A DNA stretch of 64,000 nt from NCBI RefSeq assembly GCF_025628985.1, contig NZ_JAOTEM010000001.1:1302001-1366000 (forward strand), read 5' to 3'. Of the stretch, positions 1 through 8,725 are shown piece after piece (position 1 is the first letter of the stretch; each line of letters opens with the position of its first letter). The notes under the pieces were generated by a model. It was not told the DNA's origin and ran no database searches. It saw only the letters and a program-made list of their open reading frames with translations. The DNA comes from Chryseobacterium edaphi (lineage in GTDB: Bacteria; Bacteroidota; Bacteroidia; Flavobacteriales; Weeksellaceae). Made by a program: the position numbers and the translations under genes.

Positions 1-2486
1 TTAGGAATCGTTTCGTAGCTCACATTTCTGCCTGAAGCCTGCATTCCGTCGATAATTAATCCGTTGATTTCTTCTTCAGTTCTTCCACGAAGATGCTTTT
101 CGTTACGAATAATGATATGATCAAACATTCTTCCTGCGATCTTTCCGCATAATCTGATATCTTCATCTCTACGGTCTCCAACTCCTGAAATAATACCGAT
201 TTTCTTTGTAGATTCTACATTTTTAAGATAATCTTCAATCGCTTCGTATCCTGCAGGATTGTGGGCAAAATCTATTAAAACCTTAAAGTTTTTAAATTTA
301 AAGATATTCAGTCTTCCTGGCGTAAGTTGAGCACTTGGAATAAATGTTCTCAGAGAATTTGAAATATCTTCGATTCCAAAACCTTGAAGATAACACGCCA
401 AACTTGCCGCCAAAACATTATCTATCATGAATTTTGCCTTTCCTTCCATTGTTATCGGGAAGTCTTTGGCTTTTCCGATTCTGATTTTCCAGTCGCCCTT
501 TTTGATCGTCACGTAACCTTCTTCATAAACACATGTGATACGTCCTTCTTTTGCGAATTTCTTGATGTGTTCGTTATTTTCATCTAAACTGAAGATTGCA
601 ACGTTACTTGGCAAATCATTGATGATTCTCATTGAATACTCATCCTGTGCATTCAAAACACTCCATCCGTTTTTCTTTACGCTGTCGAGCACTACTCTTT
701 TAACTTTCGTCAAATCTTTCAGGCTGTGAATATCATTTAAACCTAAATGATCTTCTTTAATATTGGTTAAAACTCCAATATCACATTGAGAAAATCCCAA
801 ACCGGAACGAAGGATTCCGCCTCTCGCAGTTTCCAGAACTGCAAATTCTACGGTAGGATCTTTTAGTATAAATTCAGCAGAAATAGGACCTGTAGTGTCA
901 CCTTTTGTCAGCATTGTATTTTGTATGTAAATACCGTCTGAAGTAGTAAAACCAACTCTGTATCCGTTATTTTTAACGATGTGAGAAATCAGTCTCGTTG
1001 TTGTTGTTTTACCGTTAGTTCCCGTTACTGCAATGATTGGAATGGTAAACTGTTTTCCTTGAGGATACAACATATCTACAACCGGTGCAGCAACGTTTCT
1101 CGGAAGACCTTCACTTGGAGCCAAGTGCATTCTGAAACCTGGAGCAGCATTCACTTCAATGATCGCTCCACCACTTTCTTTTAAAGGCTGAGTGAGGTTT
1201 TCTGCCATAATATCAATTCCGCAAACATCTAAACCGATGATTTTTGAAATTCTTTCTGCCATTGTGATGTTTTCGGGGTGCACCATATCGGTAACATCAA
1301 TCGAAGTACCACCTGTTGACAAATTTGCCGTCGATTTTAAATAAACAACTTCTCCTTTTTGAGGAACTGATGACAATGTGTAATGAAGCTTATCCAGCAA
1401 TTCTGTAGTGTCTTTATCAATACTAATTTCGGTAAGCACATTTTCATGACCGTAACCTCTTCTCGGATCCTCATTTTCTTTATCAATTAATTGCTGAAGA
1501 TTCATTTCACCATCACCAACAACGTGTGCAGGAACTCTTCTTGCAGCGGCAACCATCTTATTATTAATCACCAAAACACGGAAATCATAACCTGTAATGT
1601 ATTTTTCAACAATTACTTTGTTTGAATATTTCTGAGCGTGTTCCAAACCAATTTTGGCAACTTCCCAATCGTTAACATTGATAGATGAACCTTTTCCATG
1701 ATTTCCGTCTAGTGGTTTAATCACGATGGGGTATCCAATTTTTTCAATAACGCTTTGAAGCTGCTCTTCATTTGTAATCAAGTCACCAGTAGGAACCGGA
1801 ATTGCAGCATCATGCAGCATTCTTTTCGTGAGTTCTTTATTACAGGCAATATCTACAGCAATAGAACTTGTATTTCCTGTAATTGTAGCCTGAAATCTTT
1901 GTTGATTAACACCGTAACCTAACTGCACTAAAGAGTTGCTTCCCAATCTGATCCAAGGAATTTTTCTTGAAACCGCTTCTTCTACAATACTTCCTGTTGA
2001 CGGACCTAAACGTACACGTTCTCTGATTTCTCTCAATCTTTGAATACAGGCATTGATATCATACTCATCGCCGTTTATCAAAGCATGGGCTATTTCTACA
2101 GCTTGTTCGGCTGCGTAGATTCCTGTATTTTCTTCAATATAATCAAATACGACATTGTAAATACCCGGAGATTTTGTTTCACGCGTTCTGCCAAAACCAC
2201 ATTCCATTCCTGCAAGTGTCTGAATTTCCAAAGCGATATGCTCTATAACGTGTCCCATCCAGGTTCCAGTTTCTACACGGTGAAAAAAACCACCATGAGT
2301 ACCTTCGGAACATCTGTGAGTGATCAGTGAAGGAATTAGTTTTTCTATTCTTTCACGGAAGCCTTCAATTTTATTGGTAGGAAAATTCTCCATCTCTTCA
2401 AGATCCAAACGCATCTGTATCAACTTCTTTCTTCTAATACTCCAAATATTAGGACCCCTCAAAGCTTGTATCTTCTCAATTTTCAT
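1..2486 (-). CDS. cphA: Cyanophycin synthetase CphA (C-terminus cut by window edge)
   Basis: Polymerises aspartate and arginine into the storage polymer multi-L-arginyl-poly-L-aspartate, using ATP for both additions. The protein starts MKIEKIQALRGPNIWS, a typical CphA opening, and reads without a stop to the window edge (about 828 residues). CphA is usually about 870-900 residues, so some 45-60 C-terminal residues are missing. An ATP-grasp region occupies the middle, and a Mur-ligase-like domain follows with the P-loop VTGTNGKTTT near residues 486-495. The start ATG (2484-2486) lies 45 nt after a TATCTTTG promoter element. It is divergent from cphB, which degrades the same polymer, and this supports the call strongly. 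No internal damage is seen in the part present. Confidence 0.95.
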   Translation of the reverse strand, partial: MKIEKIQALRGPNIWSIRRKKLIQMRLDLEEMENFPTNKIEGFRERIEKLIPSLITHRCSEGTHGGFFHRVETGTWMGHVIEHIALEIQTLAGMECGFGRTRETKSPGIYNVVFDYIEENTGIYAAEQAVEIAHALINGDEYDINACIQRLREIRERVRLGPSTGSIVEEAVSRKIPWIRLGSNSLVQLGYGVNQQRFQATITGNTSSIAVDIACNKELTKRMLHDAAIPVPTGDLITNEEQLQSVIEKIGYPIVIKPLDGNHGKGSSINVNDWEVAKIGLEHAQKYSNKVIVEKYITGYDFRVLVINNKMVAAARRVPAHVVGDGEMNLQQLIDKENEDPRRGYGHENVLTEISIDKDTTELLDKLHYTLSSVPQKGEVVYLKSTANLSTGGTSIDVTDMVHPENITMAERISKIIGLDVCGIDIMAENLTQPLKESGGAIIEVNAAPGFRMHLAPSEGLPRNVAAPVVDMLYPQGKQFTIPIIAVTGTNGKTTTTRLISHIVKNNGYRVGFTTSDGIYIQNTMLTKGDTTGPISAEFILKDPTVEFAVLETARGGILRSGLGFSQCDIGVLTNIKEDHLGLNDIHSLKDLTKVKRVVLDSVKKNGWSVLNAQDEYSMRIINDLPSNVAIFSLDENNEHIKKFAKEGRITCVYEEGYVTIKKGDWKIRIGKAKDFPITMEGKAKFMIDNVLAASLACYLQGFGIEDISNSLRTFIPSAQLTPGRLNIFKFKNFKVLIDFAHNPAGYEAIEDYLKNVESTKKIGIISGVGDRRDEDIRLCGKIAGRMFDHIIIRNEKHLRGRTEEEINGLIIDGMQASGRNVSYETIP

Positions 2487-2530
2487 AGTTTAGTGACGAA
2501 ATTTATATTAATAAAATTTTCTTTTAAAAT

Positions 2531-2538
2531 CAAAGATA
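2531..2538 (-). promoter_or_regulatory. Promoter -7 element of cphA
   Basis: The minus strand reads TATCTTTG, a match to the Bacteroidetes -7 consensus TAnnTTTG, about 45 nt upstream of the cphA ATG. I see no clear -33 TTG at the expected 19-nt spacing, so only the -7 half is supported. Confidence 0.6.
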
Positions 2539-2669
2539 ATGTAAAACCTTAAAAAAAACCACAGACTCGTTAAAGATTTATTAAAAAACTTTAAAATTTG
2601 TAATCAATTTAAAATCAAATCAAATGCATTAAAACTCCTTTGAAATTTTCTTAACAATTAATAATTTTC

Positions 2670-2677
2670 TAACTTTG
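2670..2677 (+). promoter_or_regulatory. Promoter -7 element of cphB, abutting the start codon
   Basis: TAACTTTG matches TAnnTTTG. Nineteen bases upstream is TTTTC, one base off the -33 TTTTG. Transcription would start about 4-7 nt downstream, at or next to the ATG at 2684, so the mRNA would be leaderless or nearly so. The element also contains the TTG at 2675, which rules that triplet out as the start codon. Confidence 0.6.
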
Positions 2678-2683
2678 CCAGCT

Positions 2684-3568
2684 ATGAAACCTGTTGGAAA
2701 ATTAATTATTATCGGGGGAGCTGTTAATAAAGGCAGTTTTTCAGAAACCGATTACGATCAAAACATTGAAAAAAATCTTAACTTTTTTGAAAGAGGAATT
2801 CTACGAAAGATCATTACAGAGTCAAAAAACAAAGAAAACTCAATCATTGAAGTAATCACAACTGCATCACAAATCCCTCAAATTGTAGGCGCAGAATACA
2901 AAAAAGCTTTTGAATTTTTAGGAGCAAAAAATGTAAACATTCTTGATATTCACAATCGTGAAGAAGCAAATTCTGACGCCATCGTTGCAAGAGCAAACGC
3001 AGCAGATGTTGTCATGTTTACCGGTGGAGATCAGCTGAGATTAACATCTATTCTTGGTGGAACAAGATTTCACGATACCATTTTGCTTAAATATCAGGAG
3101 CAGGATTTCATCTACTCCGGAACTTCTGCGGGTGCTGCTGCAGCTTCTGAAAATATGATTTATCAGGGAAGCAGCTCCGAAGCACTTTTAAAGGGAGAAA
3201 TAAAAACTACACAAGGATTAGGCTTGATCGATAATGTAATCGTTGATACACATTTTGTACAAAGGGGCAGAATTGGTCGACTTTTTCAGGCTGTTGTTAA
3301 TAATCCGAGAACACTAGGAATTGGTCTGGGTGAAGACACCGGACTTTTCATTCATAATGACACGATGACTGCGGTAGGTTCCGGATTGGTGATTATTGTT
3401 GACGGAAGATTTATAAAAGACACGAATCTTACTAATATTAATTTGGGCGAACCAATTTCCATTGATAATCTGACCGTTCACGTAATGTCTATGAATGACC
3501 ATTACGATTTAACGACGAGAAAACTCACGATAGAAAATTCTCAGTTTAATCCTATACCTCAAACATAA
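2684..3568 (+). CDS. cphB: Cyanophycinase CphB
   Basis: A serine exopeptidase of the S51 family that cuts cyanophycin to beta-Asp-Arg dipeptides. The nucleophile motif GTSAGAAAAS puts the catalytic serine at about residue 148 from this ATG. The N-terminus has KLIIIGGAVNKG, and a TGGDQLRLTSILGGT segment precedes the nucleophile, both typical of cyanophycinases. Length (294 aa) is normal for the family, and no signal peptide is seen, so it should be cytoplasmic. I chose ATG 2684 rather than TTG 2675 because the TTG lies inside the apparent -7 element. It is divergent from cphA and followed after 56 nt by an isoaspartyl peptidase gene, with a terminator hairpin between them. Confidence 0.95.
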   Translation: MKPVGKLIIIGGAVNKGSFSETDYDQNIEKNLNFFERGILRKIITESKNKENSIIEVITTASQIPQIVGAEYKKAFEFLGAKNVNILDIHNREEANSDAIVARANAADVVMFTGGDQLRLTSILGGTRFHDTILLKYQEQDFIYSGTSAGAAAASENMIYQGSSSEALLKGEIKTTQGLGLIDNVIVDTHFVQRGRIGRLFQAVVNNPRTLGIGLGEDTGLFIHNDTMTAVGSGLVIIVDGRFIKDTNLTNINLGEPISIDNLTVHVMSMNDHYDLTTRKLTIENSQFNPIPQT

Positions 3569-3573
3569 AGTAT

Positions 3574-3600
3574 AAAGTGAAGATTTCTTCACTTTTTTTA
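3574..3600 (+). terminator. Rho-independent terminator after cphB
   Basis: Perfect 10-bp stem AAAGTGAAGA / TCTTCACTTT with a 2-nt gap, followed directly by a T run. It sits 5 nt after the cphB stop and before the next gene on the same strand, so the peptidase gene may depend on read-through or on its own weak promoter. Confidence 0.75.
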
Positions 3601-3624
3601 TATATTTAAAAGCAAATTAACTCT

Positions 3625-4467
3625 ATGAAAATCATAATACACGGCGGTTTTTTTTCTGAAGGCGATCAGAGCCATGATGTGAAAATTGCCAAACAGAATT
3701 CTTTAAAGGAAATTGCTAAAAAAGCTTACGAATATTTAGAATTGCATTCAGCATTTGATACAGTTGCCTATGCAGTTTCACTTTTGGAAGACGATGAGTT
3801 GTATAACGCAGGAATAGGTTCACAAATTCAAAGTGACGGAATTATCCGTATGAGTGCTGCAATTATGGATGGAGAAACTCAGAAAATGAGCGGTGTCATC
3901 AATATTCAGGATGTGAAGAATCCGATTTTTGTAGCTAAAGATTTAATGAAAGAAGATGACAGAGTTTTGGGCGGAAGTGGCGCAAAAAACTATGCCTCGG
4001 AACATGGTTTTGAAAATTTCTCAACTGAAATTCCTCAAAGAAGAAAAGAATATGAAGCTAAATTAAAAACTGGCGGGAAAGGAACAGTTGGCTGTGTTGC
4101 TATTGACAAAAATGGAAAATTGGCTGTTGCAACTTCAACAGGAGGAAAAGGTTTTGAAATTCCTGGAAGAATTTCAGATTCTGCGACCGTTGCCGGAAAT
4201 TATGCCAATGAATTCTGTGCAGTAAGTTGTACCGGAGTTGGTGAAGACATTGTAAGCAATGCAACCTCAACTAAGATTGTCACAAGAGTTACAGACGGAA
4301 TGAATCTTAAACAAGCTTTTGATAAAACCTTTGCAGAGCTAAAAACAATCGACGGTTTTGCGGGTGCAATAGCTATCGATAAAGACGGAAATATTCATCA
4401 TCAGGATTCCTATCCTACCATGGTATTTGCAAGTTTTGATGGTGAAAATTTTGAAATCTTTAATTAA
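3625..4467 (+). CDS. iaaA: Isoaspartyl peptidase / L-asparaginase (Ntn hydrolase)
   Basis: Belongs to the plant-type asparaginase family (peptidase T2), which hydrolyses beta-aspartyl dipeptides after cleaving itself in front of a catalytic threonine. The activation motif GGKGTVGCVAID gives Thr154 as the new N-terminus of the beta subunit. HGGF at the N-terminus, YNAGIGSQ near residues 60-67 and the TGVGEDIV and GFAGAIAID segments fit the family. Length is 280 aa, a little short of the E. coli enzyme, and there is no signal peptide. Its place after cyanophycinase suggests the physiological substrate is beta-Asp-Arg from cyanophycin. That role is inferred from context; general isoaspartyl-dipeptide repair or asparaginase activity is the alternative. 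Confidence 0.92.
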   Translation: MKIIIHGGFFSEGDQSHDVKIAKQNSLKEIAKKAYEYLELHSAFDTVAYAVSLLEDDELYNAGIGSQIQSDGIIRMSAAIMDGETQKMSGVINIQDVKNPIFVAKDLMKEDDRVLGGSGAKNYASEHGFENFSTEIPQRRKEYEAKLKTGGKGTVGCVAIDKNGKLAVATSTGGKGFEIPGRISDSATVAGNYANEFCAVSCTGVGEDIVSNATSTKIVTRVTDGMNLKQAFDKTFAELKTIDGFAGAIAIDKDGNIHHQDSYPTMVFASFDGENFEIFN

Positions 4468-4501
4468 ATTTTAACATTTATTTATCAATCCCATTTATTT
4501 T

Positions 4502-4518
4502 TTGGCACGTATTTTACA
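4502..4518 (+). promoter_or_regulatory. Sigma-54-like promoter upstream of the YtxH-like gene
   Basis: TTGGCACGTATTTTACA matches the sigma-54 consensus TTGGCACGNNNNTTGCA at all but one position, with the GG-N10 spacing kept and the -12 GC changed to AC. It would place transcription start near 4530, about 35 nt before the ATG at 4565. The -12 GC is normally nearly invariant, so this is tentative. No TAnnTTTG element is seen in this gap. Confidence 0.35.
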
Positions 4519-4564
4519 TACTAAGTTATATAACAATTTAATATAACTTTTAAAATCAGAAATC

Positions 4565-4807
4565 ATGGGAAATAAGACAAATGGATTATTAGCATTACTA
4601 GGAATTGGAGCTCTTGCATATTGGAAATACAAAAAATCTACTCCGGAAGAGCAACAAGCAGTAAAAGACAAAATCAACAGCGCAAAGGATAACCTAAATA
4701 AATGGGGGAACGATTTGAAATCTAAAGCAAATGATGTAGCTTCGCAGGCTCAAAATAAATTTGACGAAGCAAAATCTAAAGTCGAAGATACAGCTTCAAA
4801 TATCTAA
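4565..4807 (+). CDS. Small YtxH-like membrane-anchored protein
   Basis: 80 aa. A short N-terminal hydrophobic stretch (GLLALLGIGALAYW, residues 7-20) is followed by lysines and then a highly charged, alanine/lysine-rich amphipathic tail (KDKINSAKDNL, KAKSNDVASQAQNKFDEAKSK-like composition). This is the layout of YtxH/LEA-like stress proteins, which anchor in the membrane and expose a helical tail. Function is unknown. It stands alone, with a possible sigma-54-type promoter upstream and a strong terminator downstream, which is consistent with an independently induced stress gene. The coding call is firm (clear start and single-gene unit); the family call is moderate. Confidence 0.8.
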   Translation: MGNKTNGLLALLGIGALAYWKYKKSTPEEQQAVKDKINSAKDNLNKWGNDLKSKANDVASQAQNKFDEAKSKVEDTASNI

Positions 4808-4850
4808 TTTTAGATAACATATTTTAATATTATTTACATTCATATACAAG

Positions 4851-4883
4851 AGAAAGTCATCAATTACGATGACTTTCTTTTTG
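4851..4883 (+). terminator. Terminator of the YtxH-like gene, overlapping the convergent gene's stop codon
   Basis: An 11-bp stem AGAAAGTCATC / GATGACTTTCT followed by TTTTTG. The TAA stop of the convergent methyltransferase gene (4864-4866) lies in the 6-nt loop, so one arm of the hairpin encodes that protein's C-terminal residues. Confidence 0.75.
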
Positions 4884-5661
4884 CTTTTATAGCGTATACC
4901 AGTGGTATTTTATTTTCGAATTTATTGATTCTCCATTTTCCTTTTTCGAATTCTTCAACTTGTTTAAAACAAGGATACGGAGACCAATCAAACTCCTGAA
5001 ATCTTTCTATTTCTAAGTTTTTATTGATTAAATTTTGCAGAACATCAGATAAAGGATGATTCCACGAAATATAATCCTGAACAATTGCGGCAGAAGCATC
5101 TGCATAAGTTCCTTCTGAAGTTTCTATAATTGGTTTTTCATTAAAATAATTGTAAGCAACTCCATTAAAATCATCATCGTACATCCAAACTACCGGATGA
5201 AATTCTGCCATGATAAATTCTCCATCAGGTTTTAAAAAATGACTGACAACATTTGCCCATTTATCTAAATCTGGTAACCAGCCAATTGTTCCGTAACTTG
5301 TAAAAACAATATCAAATTTTTGGTCTAAAACATTGGGTAGATCGTAAACATCTGAACAAACAAATTGAGTATCTGTTCCGCATTTCCCAGCTAAATCTTT
5401 CGCAGCCTGAATTGCTTTATCAGACAAATCAATTCCCACCACTTTAGCTCCTAATCTAGACATTGAAATAGAATCCTGACCAAAATGACATTGCAGATGC
5501 AAAATACTTTTACCTCTTATATCACTTAAAAGCTCAAGTTCGATAGAATTGAGAGAGGTTCTTCCTTTAAGAAATTCATCAACAAAGTAGAAATCTGATT
5601 CAAGATGAGGTTCTACTCTAGCGTTCCAGGAGTTTTTGTTGATTTCTAAATAATTTTTCAT
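4864..5661 (-). CDS. Class I SAM-dependent methyltransferase
   Basis: 265 aa. The Rossmann SAM-binding motif I is ILHLQCHFGQDSISMSRLGA (about residues 53-72), followed by VVGIDLSDKAI (motif II acidic residue) and VCSDVYDLP. The glycine-poor motif I, HLQCHFG, is typical of a UbiE/COQ5-like subgroup common in bacteria. The substrate cannot be told from sequence. The start codon overlaps the stop of the upstream leucine-rich-repeat gene by 4 nt (ATGA), so the two are translationally coupled and probably transcribed with hisS. The end of the gene forms part of a shared terminator with the convergent YtxH-like gene. Confidence 0.88.
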   Translation of the reverse strand: MKNYLEINKNSWNARVEPHLESDFYFVDEFLKGRTSLNSIELELLSDIRGKSILHLQCHFGQDSISMSRLGAKVVGIDLSDKAIQAAKDLAGKCGTDTQFVCSDVYDLPNVLDQKFDIVFTSYGTIGWLPDLDKWANVVSHFLKPDGEFIMAEFHPVVWMYDDDFNGVAYNYFNEKPIIETSEGTYADASAAIVQDYISWNHPLSDVLQNLINKNLEIERFQEFDWSPYPCFKQVEEFEKGKWRINKFENKIPLVYAIKAKRKSS

Positions 5662-6725
5662 GGCATTTCCTGAGTAATAAATTTCGCAGTAGGTAAAAGA
5701 AATTGTGCATGCGAGACTTCTTGAGCTGAAATATTATTCCCTGATATATACATCACTTTCAGTTTTTTCATTTTTTCCAAACCTGGGGGGAAAGAAGTAA
5801 TTTTATTGTTACGAATATCCAAAACTTCAAGATTTTCCAGGTTATAAATTTCACTCAAGCATTCATTTGTGAGCTGGTTTTTATCAATAAAAAGACCGGT
5901 AAGACCTGTCATTCCACCGATTCCGGCAGGGATTGTATTGATTTGGTTTTTATAAATATCGAGTCGCTTCAAACTTGCAACTTTATATAAAGCATTGGGA
6001 AAAACTTTAAAACTATTACTATCCAGATGCAATGTCTTTAATTTCTGCAATTTAGAAAATCCATTTGGTAACGTTTCCAAGACATTACTCGAAAACCAAC
6101 CATCATTAAGATTTTTCAAAAAACCAACCTCTTCTGGCAATGCAGACATCAAATTACTGCTAAGTGACAAGGTTTCCAAATTTTCCAGATTTTTGATAGT
6201 CGAAGGAATATTTCTACCTGATTTTCCCTCTACATTTTTTAAGCTTCTGATATCTAAGCCTCTTGACATTGCAAGTTTTTTTAACATTTTCAGTCTTCCT
6301 ATATCTTCGGGAAATTCAAAGTAGCTGAACTGTGCATATTCCAAATCCTCCAATTCCTTCAGATTAAAAATCACAGGAGATATTCTTGTGGTAAGCATAT
6401 TATGCAGTGCAAGCTTTTTCAAGTGATTCAATGACGCAAACTCCTTCGGAAAATCAGTAATTTTATGACCTCCTGTCAGCATAAAAAATTCAAGATTTTT
6501 AAATCTGGAAATTTCCTTAGGAATGTTTTTCAATTGGTCAGATTCACTTATGGTAAGTGATTTGATATTCCATTTAAAAATATGTTCCGGAAAAGAAGTA
6601 ATTTCTGTAAGCACAACGCGATCACTCTCTTTACTTAGATCTTGTTTTGGAATGTCTGGCATTACTTCATATTGTGCCTGCATAAATACAGACAAAAAAA
6701 GTGAGAAGAATATAATTTTTTTCAT
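5658..6725 (-). CDS. Exported leucine-rich-repeat protein
   Basis: 355 aa. An N-terminal signal peptide (KKIIFFSLFLSVFMQAQ, cleavage likely after AQ near residue 18) is followed by about ten leucine-rich repeats of 22-25 residues. Examples are LENLETLSLSSNLMSALPEEV and LKKLDIYKNQINTIPAGI-type units, which carry the LxxLxLxxNxLxxLPxxI pattern. Such proteins act as protein-binding solenoids in the envelope; the partner is unknown. There is no type IX sorting domain at the C-terminus. The gene begins 4 nt after the hisS stop and overlaps the following methyltransferase by 4 nt, so the three form an operon. The functional link to histidyl-tRNA synthetase is not evident and may be only positional. 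Confidence 0.88.
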   Translation of the reverse strand: MKKIIFFSLFLSVFMQAQYEVMPDIPKQDLSKESDRVVLTEITSFPEHIFKWNIKSLTISESDQLKNIPKEISRFKNLEFFMLTGGHKITDFPKEFASLNHLKKLALHNMLTTRISPVIFNLKELEDLEYAQFSYFEFPEDIGRLKMLKKLAMSRGLDIRSLKNVEGKSGRNIPSTIKNLENLETLSLSSNLMSALPEEVGFLKNLNDGWFSSNVLETLPNGFSKLQKLKTLHLDSNSFKVFPNALYKVASLKRLDIYKNQINTIPAGIGGMTGLTGLFIDKNQLTNECLSEIYNLENLEVLDIRNNKITSFPPGLEKMKKLKVMYISGNNISAQEVSHAQFLLPTAKFITQEMP

Positions 6726-6729
6726 GATT

Positions 6730-8100
6730 CTAAAATTTCATAAACTCTTCCAAAGAAACCGTTTTCTGCTCTCCAGCTTCAAGATTTTTAAAAGTAACTG
6801 TTCCGTTTTTAATTTCCTCTTCACCTAAGAAAATCAGGTTTTTAATTCCTTTCTTTTCTGCATAATTAAATTGCTTATTAATTTTTGAACTTTCAGGATA
6901 CAATTCTGCAGAAATTCCTTTATCTCTTAATTGGATGATCAATTTCAAAGCTTCAAGGGTTTCTTCACCACCAAAGTTAGCAAACAGATATTCTACGTTT
7001 GAAGTAGGATCTTCAGGGAAAAGATTCAATTCTTCCATTACGAGATAAATTCTGTCTAAACCGAAAGAAATCCCGATTCCCGGAACATTTTTCACTCCGA
7101 AAACTTCAGTCAGATTATCATATCTTCCGCCGCCGCCGATAGATCCCATTTGTGCTTCATCAGCTTTCACTTCGAAAATCGCTCCGGTATAATAATCTAA
7201 TCCACGAGCCAAAGTAATATCAAAAACCAGATTCTGAATATCAACGCCTAAATTCACAGACTGAGTCAGAACAAATTCCAATTCTTCAACACCTTTTAGT
7301 CCGGTTTCGTTTCCTGCAAATTTTTCTTTTAGCTGAAGAAGGTTTTCCAAGGCATCATTTGATTGAGTGAATAAAAAATCCAGTTTATCAATCGAATCCT
7401 GAGAAATATTTCTCTCTAAAAGTTCTTTCACTACCCCATCCTTCCCGATTTTGTCTAATTTGTCTAAAGCAACGGTGAACTCAATCAATTTATCCGTAAT
7501 TCCTGCATATTCTGCCAAACCTGAAAGGATTTTTCGGTTGTTGATGTGAATGGTTACGGAGACTTTTAATTCAGCAAAAGATTTTAAATACAATTGTACC
7601 AAATCAACTTCCTGCCAAAGACTTTCACTTCCTACAACATCGGCATCACACTGATAAAATTCTCTGAATCTTCCTTTTTGTGGACGATCGGCTCTCCAAA
7701 CTGGCTGAATCTGGTAACGTTTGTAAGGGAAAGTCAATTTTCCATGATTCATGGCTACAAATCTTGCGAAAGGAACTGTTAAATCATAACGAAGAGCTTT
7801 ATCAGTAAGACTTTCTGAGCTGAAAGGTTTATCTAAAGCTTTCTGAAAATCATTCTGCATCTGAACTTTCTTATCATCTTTAGCTTCGTTAATGCTTGAA
7901 TTCAATATTTTAAAAATCAAACGATCTCCTTCTTCACCATACTTCCCTGTCAAAGTAGAAAGATTTTCAAAACTTGGAGTTTCCAAAGGTTGAAATCCAA
8001 ATAATTCGAAATTCTTCTGTAATATATTGATGATGTATTTTCTTCTTGAAACTTCCAGTGATGTAAAATCTCTCGTTCCTTTTGCTAAGCTTGGCTTCAT
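6730..8100 (-). CDS. hisS: Histidyl-tRNA synthetase
   Basis: Class II aminoacyl-tRNA synthetase that charges tRNA-His. 456 aa, normal for the Bacteroidetes form. The N-terminal [14 protein letters not shown] corresponds to the KGTRD/motif 1 region. Motif 2 is near [13 protein letters not shown], the histidine-specific signature is [15 protein letters not shown] (about residues 305-319), and motif 3 is GGGGRYDNL...[10 protein letters not shown]. The C-terminal anticodon-binding domain is present. It is the first gene of the hisS / leucine-rich repeat / methyltransferase operon and has a TATTTTTG promoter element about 42 nt before the ATG. Confidence 0.97.
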   Translation of the reverse strand: MKPSLAKGTRDFTSLEVSRRKYIINILQKNFELFGFQPLETPSFENLSTLTGKYGEEGDRLIFKILNSSINEAKDDKKVQMQNDFQKALDKPFSSESLTDKALRYDLTVPFARFVAMNHGKLTFPYKRYQIQPVWRADRPQKGRFREFYQCDADVVGSESLWQEVDLVQLYLKSFAELKVSVTIHINNRKILSGLAEYAGITDKLIEFTVALDKLDKIGKDGVVKELLERNISQDSIDKLDFLFTQSNDALENLLQLKEKFAGNETGLKGVEELEFVLTQSVNLGVDIQNLVFDITLARGLDYYTGAIFEVKADEAQMGSIGGGGRYDNLTEVFGVKNVPGIGISFGLDRIYLVMEELNLFPEDPTSNVEYLFANFGGEETLEALKLIIQLRDKGISAELYPESSKINKQFNYAEKKGIKNLIFLGEEEIKNGTVTFKNLEAGEQKTVSLEEFMKF

Positions 8101-8141
8101 ATCTTATGAGTAATAAATAATAGGTAATGAGTAATTACCTG

Positions 8142-8149
8142 CAAAAATA
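8142..8149 (-). promoter_or_regulatory. Promoter -7 element of the hisS operon
   Basis: The minus strand reads TATTTTTG (TAnnTTTG). The leader between it and the ATG contains GGTAAT / ATTACC arms with a 5-nt loop (8122-8138) and two GAGTAAT copies. I find no T-box-like structure. Confidence 0.5.
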
Positions 8150-8241
8150 AGGAATTGAAAAGACTTTTAAATGAATAAAAAGCCGGAGATTTTACTCGCC
8201 GACCTTTCATTTAATCATTTGTGTTTTAAGTTTTGAAATTT

Positions 8242-8703
8242 TCAGACACTTTCCAGGATTTCAAGAATCTCCTCACCATAGTTTTCAATTTTATGCTTTC
8301 CGAATCCTTTGATGTCAAGCAGTTCTTCAATTTTTGCAGGTTTATATTTTGCTACAGAAATGAGCTCTTTGTTAGTGGCAATAAAATATGATGGAAGATT
8401 CTGCTCTCTGGCTTTTTCAGAACGCCAAAGTTTTAAAGCATCCAAAATTTCGATCTCATCGGGATTCAGCGTTTCATCTTCTGCAGAATATTTTGCCGTT
8501 TTTGAATCTTTCACCACATTTTTGTTGACTATAGTTTTATATTCATTAAAATACAAAACAACAGACCAGAAACTTTCATCATGTACAAAAGCGGTTTCCA
8601 CTTTGATGATCTCGTGATTGTTTAGAAAATCATCAATCATCTTTTGATCCTGAAGCAGAAATTCATCTGCAATTCTCACTTTTAAAACTTTGATATTCAT
8701 CAT
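8242..8703 (-). CDS. HRDC-domain protein
   Basis: 153 aa. The C-terminal ~75 residues form an HRDC domain: ALKLWRSEKAREQNLPSYFIATNKELISVA, then LLDIKGFGKHKIENYGEEIL. This is the helicase-and-RNase-D accessory nucleic-acid binding domain, here without a helicase or nuclease domain. The N-terminal half (FVHDESFWSVVLYFNEYK) is a separate small domain often seen in flavobacterial stand-alone HRDC proteins. It lies 22 nt downstream of ssb on the same strand, so a role in DNA metabolism alongside SSB is plausible but inferred. Two adjacent ATGs (8703 and 8700) are both possible starts. Confidence 0.85.
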   Translation of the reverse strand: MMNIKVLKVRIADEFLLQDQKMIDDFLNNHEIIKVETAFVHDESFWSVVLYFNEYKTIVNKNVVKDSKTAKYSAEDETLNPDEIEILDALKLWRSEKAREQNLPSYFIATNKELISVAKYKPAKIEELLDIKGFGKHKIENYGEEILEILESV

Positions 8704-8725
8704 TTGTGATTTTAGAATTCGACAT

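Noticed and set aside
8165-8205. Possible terminator after the HRDC gene (GCCGG...CTCGCCGAC region)
   Set aside because: The arms do not pair beyond about three bases once aligned, and I could not support a stem of useful length.
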